A stretch of DNA of 27,353 bases from a virus. The stretch covers positions 1 to 27,353 of the IMG/VR virus record IMGVR_UViG_3300031566_000301. The stretch is one strand, 5' to 3'. The notes below the pieces were generated by a model. The model saw nothing but the letters and a program-made list of their open reading frames with translations. It was not told the origin of the DNA and did no database searches. The translations under genes and the position numbers were made by a program. Position 1 is the first letter of the stretch. The number at the start of each line of letters is the position of its first letter. This document shows, piece by piece, positions 1 through 8,579 of this stretch.

Positions 1-1525
1 TGGAGAAGGATTCTGAAGCACCTGTAACCATTCCTTTAAGAGATTCCAGAAAATTATTCATTAATCCTACGACTTCACCAAACCATGGAATCATAGAATT
101 TATTTGTATAGATGACCAGCTATTTATTTTTCCAACACCTGCAGCAAGAAATTCAAATCGACCATTAGGATGTTCAATAAGTTTCGCTAATTTAAAAGCA
201 TCATTACAAGTCTTTAAAGCTACAACCATTTCTTTTGAATCTTGCCCTTCAAAACTACCGGCTTGTTCTGTCTCTTTTTTATCCCCGCAAGCTCTTATGA
301 TATAATAATAGTTTAAAGCTGGTACTTTTTTGCCCGTGTCATCTATATAATAAGGTATTTGTAGTTTCGTACCTTCTATTACAGCCTCTTCTGTATTTAT
401 AAAAAGATCTGTATATTTTAAAGAAGGGCTCACACCGGCCGGTACATAAACCGGTTTACCTTCATTGAAGTCTGGATCATTATAAATCCTTACTTCCCTT
501 TCAGGGTATGCTATAGGGACATCTTTTTCATCATTTCTAAAAATATTCAAGAACCATGTACGTATAATAGAAATTAAACCCAATTCTCCAGTTTCTTTAT
601 CATCCTGAAGTGTCCTTGGTATATATTCCTCAACCTGAGTAGTTCCTCCAGGAATTCGACTTCGATAAATATTAAAACCTACTGCTGTGTATGTCTGATC
701 CCATTCCAGTTGTACTCCATATTTCTGCTTCGTAGCATCGTCAGGATCTGTAAAATATCCACAAAAGCCTTGAATATTAGCAGGAGGCGTAGGTCTCATA
801 TTCAGGCCAAACCCTCCCATAAAATCAAATATAGACGCCATCTGAGACATTCCTATCCACATATCCGATAAAATCTCAGTGTCAAGCATCACAACCAGAC
901 CACCTACATAATCATTAACAGAGAAAATAGGCCTTTCTTTATCTTTTGGATTTTCAACAGAACTTTCTAACCGAGTTAAGAATCCTTCAAAACCCCCACG
1001 TAATTCATTCATTGAACCTATATCACCAGAGGATTTTGACAACAATGCTGGTGGGGCTATGACATTAGTAAAAATGCCAACTTTAAATATATCATCTGTG
1101 TATTCATTCAATTTATTCTGAGCCAAATTAATAGCACTAAGAATGAGTTTCGAAAAAGAATTAAACCCATTAAGAAAGAGTTCTATAATCCTGAGGATTT
1201 TTCCAAGCTGTGAAATAATTACATTTAAGGCATTTAAACTCTTTTCAAGTCCTGAAGTAATATTACCTATAAAGTCAAGACCTATGCTTAATGAAGCTGT
1301 TTTCCATTCATCGGTACCCACAATTCCCGCACCAGGAGGACTCCCCAAACCTATAAGTTCTGAGAGATCACTAGGAATTTCACTGACGACTTCTGATAAA
1401 GAATTTATGAAGTCCTGAAGATCAGCTGTGTCTTCTTGAGATTTCTGACCAGGATCAAGAACGTAGGGTTTCACATAAGGAAAGGCTTTTAACTGTCCCT
1501 TCAAATCAATTTGACTACTATTCAT
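1..1525 (-). CDS. Virion structural protein with fibronectin type III-like domain (3' end off the window)
   Basis: An open frame runs from an ATG at 1525 to the left edge (508 codons) with no stop, so the C-terminus is missing. The start follows the 74-aa gene's TAA by one base, showing tight operon packing. Residues ~70-115 are hydrophobic and helix-prone (contains NALNVIISQLGKILRII). Around residue 275 the stretch LEWDQTYTAVGFNIYRS has the look of a fibronectin type III strand pattern (hydrophobic-x-W, then 'FNIYRS'). FnIII-like domains are common on exposed tail and baseplate proteins, where they are thought to aid surface contacts. It lies last in the visible baseplate cluster, so a peripheral baseplate or fibre-attachment role is inferred. 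No enzyme motif is visible. The reading frame is secure; the function is only a class-level guess. Confidence 0.82.
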   Translation of the reverse strand, partial: MNSSQIDLKGQLKAFPYVKPYVLDPGQKSQEDTADLQDFINSLSEVVSEIPSDLSELIGLGSPPGAGIVGTDEWKTASLSIGLDFIGNITSGLEKSLNALNVIISQLGKILRIIELFLNGFNSFSKLILSAINLAQNKLNEYTDDIFKVGIFTNVIAPPALLSKSSGDIGSMNELRGGFEGFLTRLESSVENPKDKERPIFSVNDYVGGLVVMLDTEILSDMWIGMSQMASIFDFMGGFGLNMRPTPPANIQGFCGYFTDPDDATKQKYGVQLEWDQTYTAVGFNIYRSRIPGGTTQVEEYIPRTLQDDKETGELGLISIIRTWFLNIFRNDEKDVPIAYPEREVRIYNDPDFNEGKPVYVPAGVSPSLKYTDLFINTEEAVIEGTKLQIPYYIDDTGKKVPALNYYYIIRACGDKKETEQAGSFEGQDSKEMVVALKTCNDAFKLAKLIEHPNGRFEFLAAGVGKINSWSSIQINSMIPWFGEVVGLMNNFLESLKGMVTGASESFS

Positions 1526-1526
1526 A

Positions 1527-1751
1527 TTATAATCTCGTGAATTTTTTTAGGTCTTTCTCAACCTGTTTACTGTAATCAACAATAGAGTGAGCCATAATAC
1601 CCGTCAGCTCTCTTAATTTCTTAATCATTTTATTATCAGGATTAGTCCTTTTCCACTGTAAAGGAGCTAACCCACCAGGCCCCGATTGATCTGTAGAGCT
1701 GACTGATTCGACTCGATCTGTTTTTCGATCTGCTTGAGTCTCGCGTAACAT
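1527..1751 (-). CDS. Small hypothetical protein overlapping the giant baseplate gene
   Basis: This 74-residue frame starts at an ATG at 1751, preceded by a good Shine-Dalgarno sequence (AGGAGACAGGG just before the ATG), and ends with TAA at 1527. Its first ~28 codons overlap the end of the 2100-aa gene in another frame. That is a long overlap for this operon, where junctions are otherwise -1 to +21 bases. The N-terminal part is polar and low-complexity. The C-terminal half is a charged helix (MIKKLRELTGIMAHS, then KQVEKDLKKF) of the kind seen in small coiled-coil accessory proteins. The next gene starts one base after its stop, which supports a genuine cistron. The ribosome site and the fit between neighbours argue that it is real; function unknown. 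A shorter form starting at an internal ATG (MIKKLREL) is possible. Confidence 0.6.
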   Translation of the reverse strand: MLRETQADRKTDRVESVSSTDQSGPGGLAPLQWKRTNPDNKMIKKLRELTGIMAHSIVDYSKQVEKDLKKFTRL

Positions 1752-4700
1752 CCCTGTCTCCTGTTAAATCGATTGTTTGCCCATATATATAAATCACTGG
1801 GATCACCTTTATTATCTCCGGTATTCTCCCGTAAAATTTCCTCACTGAATATATTACTAATAATCTGATCCTGCCTGGTCTCATCTATATATTCTATTCT
1901 ATCTACCAGGTAATCCCTCCGGTCTCTTGCAAAATCTAAACGCAAATCAATTATCCTATCTGAAATTGTCTGATAATTAGCACAGGTATCTCTCAGCCCT
2001 GAATATACTGTGGCATCGAGAGGTCCGGACCCTAACACAAAAGCCTCACAGAAATCTGAATCATACATGACAGGTCCCTGTACGAGTACACCGGTAATTG
2101 TTGCATCAATACCAGTCTTCATATCGGATACAAGAGGATAATTATCATACGAGAATATCTTTTGTATTGTTGTTGTATCCTCTTCCCATAGAAGATTTAC
2201 AGATGTTAAATCTATTGCATATCTTATGTCCTTCATTTCAAAATAGACCTTAAATAATGGTGTAACCGGAAGCCTTATAAATGTCCCAGGAGCCAAAGCA
2301 TCTATTGATCCTGAAGCTGAGGGTAATATAGCATAACTGTAGGAAGGGTCAAATTTGCCTTCAACAGTCATCCCAGGAATACCATCTATTGCAGTCTCTA
2401 ATATACCCAGTGTTGAATATGAGGCATACAAAAATTCTGATTGAATTAAACTAGGTCCAATTGCTCTCCATATCGATAAAGCTGTCATATCAGTTTTATA
2501 AATTGGTAAAGAATCTGTGAATAGACCTGTACCGGGAGACGACGATTCCATTGTGCCACTGTCAGGTATAAGGGTTGAATAAGAATAATTAGAATCAAAA
2601 TAGCCCACTACATTAACATTTGGTACAGTATTTACAGCAGATCGAAGATCTCCAACAGTTGGATATGAGAAATAAGTGAAAGATGTTTGAGTCCCATCAT
2701 AGGAATAAATTGCCAATGCTGAACTATCCGCTATATAAGTGTGAGGAGTAACATCTGTTGAATACATATTGAATAATAATGTAGAGACATCAGATGAATG
2801 CATACTGAATGCAGGAGAAAGATTTCCAGAATAAACCGACACACCTGGGTAACCTGAAATGGGTGATGCTAAAGTTAATTGTAAATTTGTATAATCATAA
2901 TTAGTATCATATCCCGTATAAGAGACTCCAAAGCCACTCACGGCATTGATACCGTTCATAAGACTTTGTACAGAGGGGTATGAACCGTAATTAAATACTT
3001 TACTCTGTAGACCTCCAGTCTCACCCCAATTGAGACTATAATCTGTAAGAGTCGTCTTAAATGCAGTGCCTGTAAATAAAGGATCATTTCTCAGAGTAAA
3101 TATTAATTGAGAATTAAAATGGAATGTTATCTGATTGTCCACACTATAAGAACCATCTACATAAGAAGAAGTGTCCCATCCCGTCCAGGAACCATCTACC
3201 GGCAAACCATTATTTTCATAAGTGAGTTGGGGGGTGAAGGATGTCCCATCAATCGTAGCATTTAAAAATCGTACCTCATATCCTGCAGGAGTCTCAAGAA
3301 TAAAAGTATCCTGTCCTCCTATAGAAATTATACCTGGACCTGAGGATTGATCCACTCCAGTACCATCGAGAGTACCGCGGATATACTGAGTAGAATCTGT
3401 AAAATCAAGCACCCATTTCCAGTTATTTGTTTTATCCTGCCAATCAGGATAAATATCAGCAGCATAATTCCGGGCTGCAATAGCATTTGTCCGGGCAATC
3501 AAGGCTTTATTATAAGCTATGAGCGAATTGCCATAAGAGGGTAATGTAGACTCTTGAAGGATAGTACCTAAAGCACTTACCTCTGTATTTAATCTTGTCA
3601 CCTCAACATTCAGATAACCAAGTTCTGTTCCGACACGTTGATAAACATCATCCACAACATCAAGAGTTGTAGAATCTATACGATTTAATTTATTTAAAAG
3701 ACCTGTAGCATCTATCTGTTCCAAATCAGCTATTTCATTTCCTGGAATATCAGGGTCAGGATCAGTACGAAAAGCCAATTCATAAAGTTCTTGGTTATCC
3801 ATTAACAACTCAGGAGTGTGGTCTGCAGTATTTAAATTTCCATAGACAACTTGTCCAGGAGTGAAGCCTAATTTCGAGACAGCAGAACCAGTACCCAATT
3901 GAATTTTATTTGCAACTCCATCTGATCTCAGAACTAATGTATTTCTATAACCATAAGTTGTATAAGGATCAACCACACGTTCTGCCGTACAGACCATTCC
4001 GGGAATTGCTGAGGTCAATATTTTAGCAACATCCTCAGCATCATAGCGCTTTACCTGTAATAATAAATAAAGTAGTAAAGGGAGTACCGGAGGAACTAAT
4101 GGGCCAGGAGGATCCTCAAATGTATATGAGTAATAAACACCATCTATATAACAATTAAAAACGTCTGGTGTACCAAAAGGAGGAGGAGTGCCATCAAGAT
4201 CAAAATTTCCTGATTTTGTTCCGACGACTTTAAAACCTAAATTACCATCATCATCATAAATAGGATAGGTCGTTCCAGCTCCATAATAAGAGCCCTCAGG
4301 ATTAATGCTAAGATTCGTTGAGGTCTCTATAAAGGGCTGAGTAAGAATTATACTGGAACTATTGGGTACATTGGCTATTTGATACCTCTTAGTAGAATCC
4401 GTAAACCCTATGAAATCCCCTGTAGTTAATTGATTTGTCCAATCAGCACTACCCACATTACTTACTGCCACACTTCCATTCGTGAAGACAGCCCCAGTGG
4501 TATTAAAATATCCGGTTAAAGGATTAACCCACATGGGTTCAAGATTGGTATAATCAGGATTAGGGAATATCCTATTAACAGTCTTTGCTCCTGCAGCCTG
4601 TTGAGCCTTATTAAAGATACCGTCATTATTGAATAGCCGGTAGCCAAAAGCTGCATCATACTCATTACCCATGGCCTCAATACGGTTACTGAAGAAATCA

Positions 4701-7700
4701 TATATCTTCTCAAAAACACGACACTCTATCTCAGTATCCTTACGCAGATATTCTGTATTTGTCAGGCCTCCCTGGGTTGCTCCCGAATTAGTATCACCTG
4801 TTAAACTCCCACCTTGACCCACATTATCATTAAGCTGAAAAGCTTCTTCTGTCATCCGAGGTATAGATACCGTTTCAAAGAAATCTCTTTGATCCAAAAC
4901 CTGGACATAAAACTGGTCCAAATTATCGTATTCAAATGAAGCACTTATTTTAGACCCGGCCGGCAGACCTACAAAAAAGTTTACTGAATATTCTACCTGA
5001 CTATCACTGAGAAATTCACGACCCATATAATCCAGTTTATATCGATCTTTTCTCTGCAGAGGATTATCAAGTAAAATAGTCCCAGCATCACTTACAGTAT
5101 AAGAAGTCGTATCTGTATAAACTGTAGCATCAATATCCTGATATCTCAGAGCACTGTATACAGATAAGATTGTACTGGAATCTGTATAGATCGATATGTT
5201 CTCTACCGGAATAATCTTATCACTCTGCCATAAAGGTACATATGTTGTCACGGTTAAAGAAGAGATGTTTGAGGAATCAATAGCTGATGACATATCTCCT
5301 AGAGTAGGGTTACTCTCATAAAGAAATGTCGTACCATCTATCTGCAGCCCAGTAGCATCCGCATTGACTTTAATTATAGCGCCATCATTACTCATGATGA
5401 AACCGGGTTGGTCCATGATAGTTACCACAGGCATAAAAGGGGTAATTTCTGTGGTAGCCTCTACATAAACAGGATGATCACTACACTCTATACTACCGAG
5501 ACTTGTAGAATCCGTAGCATCATAAACAATCTCTGAATTTAATGATATTACATTAGCTTTCAGATCACTATCATAGGTAGCCCCATTAACCTGGTAAGAA
5601 TCTGTACCTATTCTAAGGATAGTGTACTGTCTAAAAAGATTCCGTATGTTCTCTCCCGGGAAAGTCACTGACATAGAACCAGAAGTTATCGGACTAGCCG
5701 TCAGGGGTACAGTATTGAAAATAACCGGATCATCTGAAATGTACATCTTAGGATTAATTACATCTTCCGGTATAGGCGTCGTTAATCCTAAAATTGTTCC
5801 ATAACCATCATAAGCACTACTATCTACCGTGAAATAAAATTGGGTAGCAGAATCAGGCTGTTGTAAATTTATCAAAGCACTAGTATCCACATAAGAGGTA
5901 AGGTCTGTACCTTCTATATAAATACTCTCGTCACCTTCTGACATGACAAGATAGTTTACTGTTATAGGAGCATACTCTGTTGTTTCATTAGCAAACTTAT
6001 AATCAATAAGGACTAAGTCATCTGCAACTAAACCTATTGACGTATTAATTGAGGTCTTTCGTAATGAAATGCGGCCTCCATCAATAGTCACTCCTGTCAA
6101 ATCATAATCTTTATCCTTATTCTCATTATAGATTCTCAGAATCTGAATATTAGCAGGGTCCAAAGCCACATTCACTAATTTGAATTCATAATTTTTAACA
6201 TTTGTAATAGTCAGGCGTGAATCATGAACAGTACAATACCATGCACCGCCCTCATAGGTCAGATCATTCACCTGTTTGGATAAAGGGGTATAACTAATGA
6301 CTATAGAATCATTATCTTCTAAATTTGTAGTAAATGAAATTCTTCCTGTTAAGTAACTAACAAAATAATCATCACCTTCATCAAGAATCGTTCCATTTTT
6401 TATAAGAAAGATAGATTGCTGTTTAACAGGGTATTGAGAAACTTCTATTATCTTCTGTCCTGCTGTACCTATTATCGTCTCATCAATTACCGGGGTAGTC
6501 TCCACCATATAATCGATTTGATAAATATCTCCTGAACCCGGATGATCTTGATCCCGGGGTTTCATTCGACCGGTATAGGTCTGAAATATTACATCATCGT
6601 TAATTTCAGGAGGGAATGATATTTTCTGCTTTGTACCATTCAAATAAATCTCAAATCCATAATCAATAATCTCACTATAACTAACACCCACATATTTAAC
6701 AATCTGCTCATCAATTGGAGATTCTGTTATCTCAAGAGTACCAGTATTATATTCAAGGACATAATCCTCATACACATTTTGTGATGTTCCATCAATATAA
6801 ATTTCCTCTGAACCAGGCATGATGTCTGTGATGTCTTGACCGGTAGCATCGGTAATCCGTATCTGCCCTGACTCAGTTAGAGAGGTATCAGGCTGTACAT
6901 TGTAAGCCTTATCCAAGAACATAAGGTTAGCCACTTTCCTGTCATCAGGAGGGGGAGGAGGCACATACACAGGCATTTGTGAATAACTAATAACATAGTC
7001 ACGTTCTCCGGCCGGGAACATGTCCTTTTTTACATCATTTATATAAAGTTCCATGGTCTCAGGATGAGGGACTACCGGAAGAGAAAATTGAAAAGTATCA
7101 TACTGAGTCTCCCGGGATAACACCAGAAAATCCTCTGTAGCCACATCCATTATATCAGGAGCACTCTCAGAAATAGAATTAGTAAATCTTAAAGTGATAC
7201 CATCCCATAAAGGTTGAAAACTGGTAGACGTAGTAACGTCATATCTTTTAATTTCTTCATAGGTCCACTTACCTGACTGATTATCATAATCAATATCATT
7301 CTTTGCGAATCGAATCTTTGTACGGCCTATTTTCCATCTCTTTGCTGTGTAATCACCGGTAGTGGTATCGCCGGTATAAGGGGACCATAAATCGAGAGAT
7401 GTGTTATCAAAGACCTCTTTTATTTTAAAGTACTCCTGGAAGCCATTATGCTTAATGAAGTCATCAGTAGCTAAATTAGCTAAACTATCGGACCAATCAG
7501 TTCCAGTACCTATAACGGAAGCATTTCCCTGAGTAAATGTAGCCTGCCCAGTCTCTGTTGTATTGGTGGCCACGTCGGGTTCAATAAGATAATCCCGATC
7601 AGAGAGTGCAAACGTAGTAGGCTTTGTTCCGTTAAATCCCGAGTTCCGGTCAATAACAAAAATGTCCGTTGCATCAATCCTTGTGATCTGAAAAGTGGAG

Positions 7701-7969
7701 GAATCAACTGTCAAAGGATCTCCGATTTTCAAGCCTTCAGTACCAAGACCTACATAAGGAGCATCAAAAGCAAAGTCTATTACAATACTACTGTCACTGA
7801 CGAAGGAACCATCACCAGTCAAATTACTCTTTGCTGGAAAATAATTGCCATCTGTATAAACCGGTCCAGTTGTCCGAGCATTACCTATACCTGATTTAGC
7901 TCCACGAATCTCAAAGAAATTAAGATCAATTGATTGATACGTTAAGATTTTATCTAGATCTGTTGACAT
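1667..7969 (-). CDS. Giant multi-domain baseplate/tail fibre protein (2100 aa)
   Basis: The gene starts at an ATG directly abutting the preceding TAA (TAAATG), with AGGAAGG about 9 bases upstream, and ends with TAG. The protein is almost entirely beta-rich, Thr/Ser/Asp/Tyr-rich sequence. Residues ~150-600 hold several short beta modules of the 'ngt.ld.g.dY.vsY.tG.i.f' type. A proline run (VPPPPPDD) sits near residue 335 and a hydrophobic segment (VPPVLPLLLYLLLQ) near residue 1300. At ~1655-2010 there are four diverged copies of an ~80-100 aa module. The last ~120 residues are charged and helical (LRLDFARDRRDYLVDRIEYI; RLKQIEKQIES), probably a coiled coil. Its place after hub, spike and tip genes fits a large baseplate-wedge or short-fibre protein. 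No known catalytic motif was seen, and it matches no T4 baseplate protein that I recognise. Confidence 0.85.
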   Translation of the reverse strand: MSTDLDKILTYQSIDLNFFEIRGAKSGIGNARTTGPVYTDGNYFPAKSNLTGDGSFVSDSSIVIDFAFDAPYVGLGTEGLKIGDPLTVDSSTFQITRIDATDIFVIDRNSGFNGTKPTTFALSDRDYLIEPDVATNTTETGQATFTQGNASVIGTGTDWSDSLANLATDDFIKHNGFQEYFKIKEVFDNTSLDLWSPYTGDTTTGDYTAKRWKIGRTKIRFAKNDIDYDNQSGKWTYEEIKRYDVTTSTSFQPLWDGITLRFTNSISESAPDIMDVATEDFLVLSRETQYDTFQFSLPVVPHPETMELYINDVKKDMFPAGERDYVISYSQMPVYVPPPPPDDRKVANLMFLDKAYNVQPDTSLTESGQIRITDATGQDITDIMPGSEEIYIDGTSQNVYEDYVLEYNTGTLEITESPIDEQIVKYVGVSYSEIIDYGFEIYLNGTKQKISFPPEINDDVIFQTYTGRMKPRDQDHPGSGDIYQIDYMVETTPVIDETIIGTAGQKIIEVSQYPVKQQSIFLIKNGTILDEGDDYFVSYLTGRISFTTNLEDNDSIVISYTPLSKQVNDLTYEGGAWYCTVHDSRLTITNVKNYEFKLVNVALDPANIQILRIYNENKDKDYDLTGVTIDGGRISLRKTSINTSIGLVADDLVLIDYKFANETTEYAPITVNYLVMSEGDESIYIEGTDLTSYVDTSALINLQQPDSATQFYFTVDSSAYDGYGTILGLTTPIPEDVINPKMYISDDPVIFNTVPLTASPITSGSMSVTFPGENIRNLFRQYTILRIGTDSYQVNGATYDSDLKANVISLNSEIVYDATDSTSLGSIECSDHPVYVEATTEITPFMPVVTIMDQPGFIMSNDGAIIKVNADATGLQIDGTTFLYESNPTLGDMSSAIDSSNISSLTVTTYVPLWQSDKIIPVENISIYTDSSTILSVYSALRYQDIDATVYTDTTSYTVSDAGTILLDNPLQRKDRYKLDYMGREFLSDSQVEYSVNFFVGLPAGSKISASFEYDNLDQFYVQVLDQRDFFETVSIPRMTEEAFQLNDNVGQGGSLTGDTNSGATQGGLTNTEYLRKDTEIECRVFEKIYDFFSNRIEAMGNEYDAAFGYRLFNNDGIFNKAQQAAGAKTVNRIFPNPDYTNLEPMWVNPLTGYFNTTGAVFTNGSVAVSNVGSADWTNQLTTGDFIGFTDSTKRYQIANVPNSSSIILTQPFIETSTNLSINPEGSYYGAGTTYPIYDDDGNLGFKVVGTKSGNFDLDGTPPPFGTPDVFNCYIDGVYYSYTFEDPPGPLVPPVLPLLLYLLLQVKRYDAEDVAKILTSAIPGMVCTAERVVDPYTTYGYRNTLVLRSDGVANKIQLGTGSAVSKLGFTPGQVVYGNLNTADHTPELLMDNQELYELAFRTDPDPDIPGNEIADLEQIDATGLLNKLNRIDSTTLDVVDDVYQRVGTELGYLNVEVTRLNTEVSALGTILQESTLPSYGNSLIAYNKALIARTNAIAARNYAADIYPDWQDKTNNWKWVLDFTDSTQYIRGTLDGTGVDQSSGPGIISIGGQDTFILETPAGYEVRFLNATIDGTSFTPQLTYENNGLPVDGSWTGWDTSSYVDGSYSVDNQITFHFNSQLIFTLRNDPLFTGTAFKTTLTDYSLNWGETGGLQSKVFNYGSYPSVQSLMNGINAVSGFGVSYTGYDTNYDYTNLQLTLASPISGYPGVSVYSGNLSPAFSMHSSDVSTLLFNMYSTDVTPHTYIADSSALAIYSYDGTQTSFTYFSYPTVGDLRSAVNTVPNVNVVGYFDSNYSYSTLIPDSGTMESSSPGTGLFTDSLPIYKTDMTALSIWRAIGPSLIQSEFLYASYSTLGILETAIDGIPGMTVEGKFDPSYSYAILPSASGSIDALAPGTFIRLPVTPLFKVYFEMKDIRYAIDLTSVNLLWEEDTTTIQKIFSYDNYPLVSDMKTGIDATITGVLVQGPVMYDSDFCEAFVLGSGPLDATVYSGLRDTCANYQTISDRIIDLRLDFARDRRDYLVDRIEYIDETRQDQIISNIFSEEILRENTGDNKGDPSDLYIWANNRFNRRQGCYARLKQIEKQIESNQSALQINRGLVG
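2030..3010 (-). repeat. Four tandem diverged protein modules inside the 2100-aa protein
   Basis: Each copy carries a line such as YGSYPSVQSLMNGINAV, YFSYPTVGDLRSAVNTV, YASYSTLGILETAIDGI or YDNYPLVSDMKTGIDA. In most copies this is followed by G-x-V, a 'D.nY.Y' element and a Ser/Gly-rich turn. Copies start near residues 1660, 1765, 1848 and 1940, so the period is about 80-100 residues. A more distant fifth version (DVAKILTSAIPGMVCTAERV) lies near residue 1310. Similarity is at protein level; the DNA copies are strongly diverged, so this is old duplication. Confidence 0.7.
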
Positions 7970-8578
7970 TTATGTTAACCTTCCTATTCCTGGTGCTGCT
8001 GGTATTAAAATAGGACCAATTGGAGGAGAAGCAGCTACTCCTATATTGGTTATTGTCACAACAGCTGTTGACATTATATGATTACACACTCCAAAAGCTA
8101 CACATGATATCATAGAACGTAATTTTGAACCTGATAATAATCTGAATGTTGATTGAGCCCATATTAGAGTCTCAAGACCTTTAGGAACCAATCCCGCTAT
8201 TTTTCCTGTACCGGTGCCCGGACCCGCTCCTATTATAGTCCCCTGCATTACAATAGATTTCGTAGCATTTACAATACCAAAAGAAACAGCATCATAGAAT
8301 TTTTTTATATCTTTTCCTGAGAGACCAAGAGACGCTGATTTAAGCATCATTAATGAGGACATAGCTGTGGGTACGAGAGCTGTTATTCTTCCTGTCTGAG
8401 TGCCGGCTCCTGGACCTAAAGCAATATTTGTGCTGTTCACTGTCGATACTGAAAGAATATACTGAGATGCTGCTCCGGATATAGCTGCTACCATATCAGG
8501 TAATTTACTTCCCGACATTAATTTTGAGGAAGCCTTCAATTGAATAAAACTTTTAATTGCAGAGGGTGAATAAGGCAT
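7970..8578 (-). CDS. Triple-repeat protein, candidate spike-tip or hub-associated protein
   Basis: The 202-residue protein starts one base after the spike gene's stop and its own TAA touches the next ATG. It is built of three tandem repeats: residues ~4-70, 71-132 and 133-202. Each has a hydrophobic helix, an 'L.SG..L..M' element, a small-residue helix, a beta strand ending '.T.IG/A', and a Gly/Pro-rich loop. The loop reads GPGAGTQTGRI, GAGPGTGTGKI and SPPIGPILIPAAPGIG. It lacks Cys/His pairs typical of zinc-bound PAAR tips. Threefold internal repetition immediately after a trimeric spike gene suggests, as inference only, a protein with pseudo-threefold symmetry at the spike or hub. Alternatively it may be a small baseplate protein with no spike contact. 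I know no named family for it. Confidence 0.82.
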   Translation of the reverse strand: MPYSPSAIKSFIQLKASSKLMSGSKLPDMVAAISGAASQYILSVSTVNSTNIALGPGAGTQTGRITALVPTAMSSLMMLKSASLGLSGKDIKKFYDAVSFGIVNATKSIVMQGTIIGAGPGTGTGKIAGLVPKGLETLIWAQSTFRLLSGSKLRSMISCVAFGVCNHIMSTAVVTITNIGVAASPPIGPILIPAAPGIGRLT

Positions 8579-8579
8579 A

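Noticed and set aside
1660-1670. TAG recoding, as in some huge phages
   Set aside because: The TAG ending the 2100-aa gene is followed in frame by only 13 codons before TGA, and other genes also end cleanly at TAG, so TAG acts as a stop.
1642-1884. Minus-strand 80-codon frame over the end of the giant gene
   Set aside because: Overlaps the well-supported 2100-aa gene in another frame, without a ribosome site or neighbour fit, unlike the 74-aa gene nearby.
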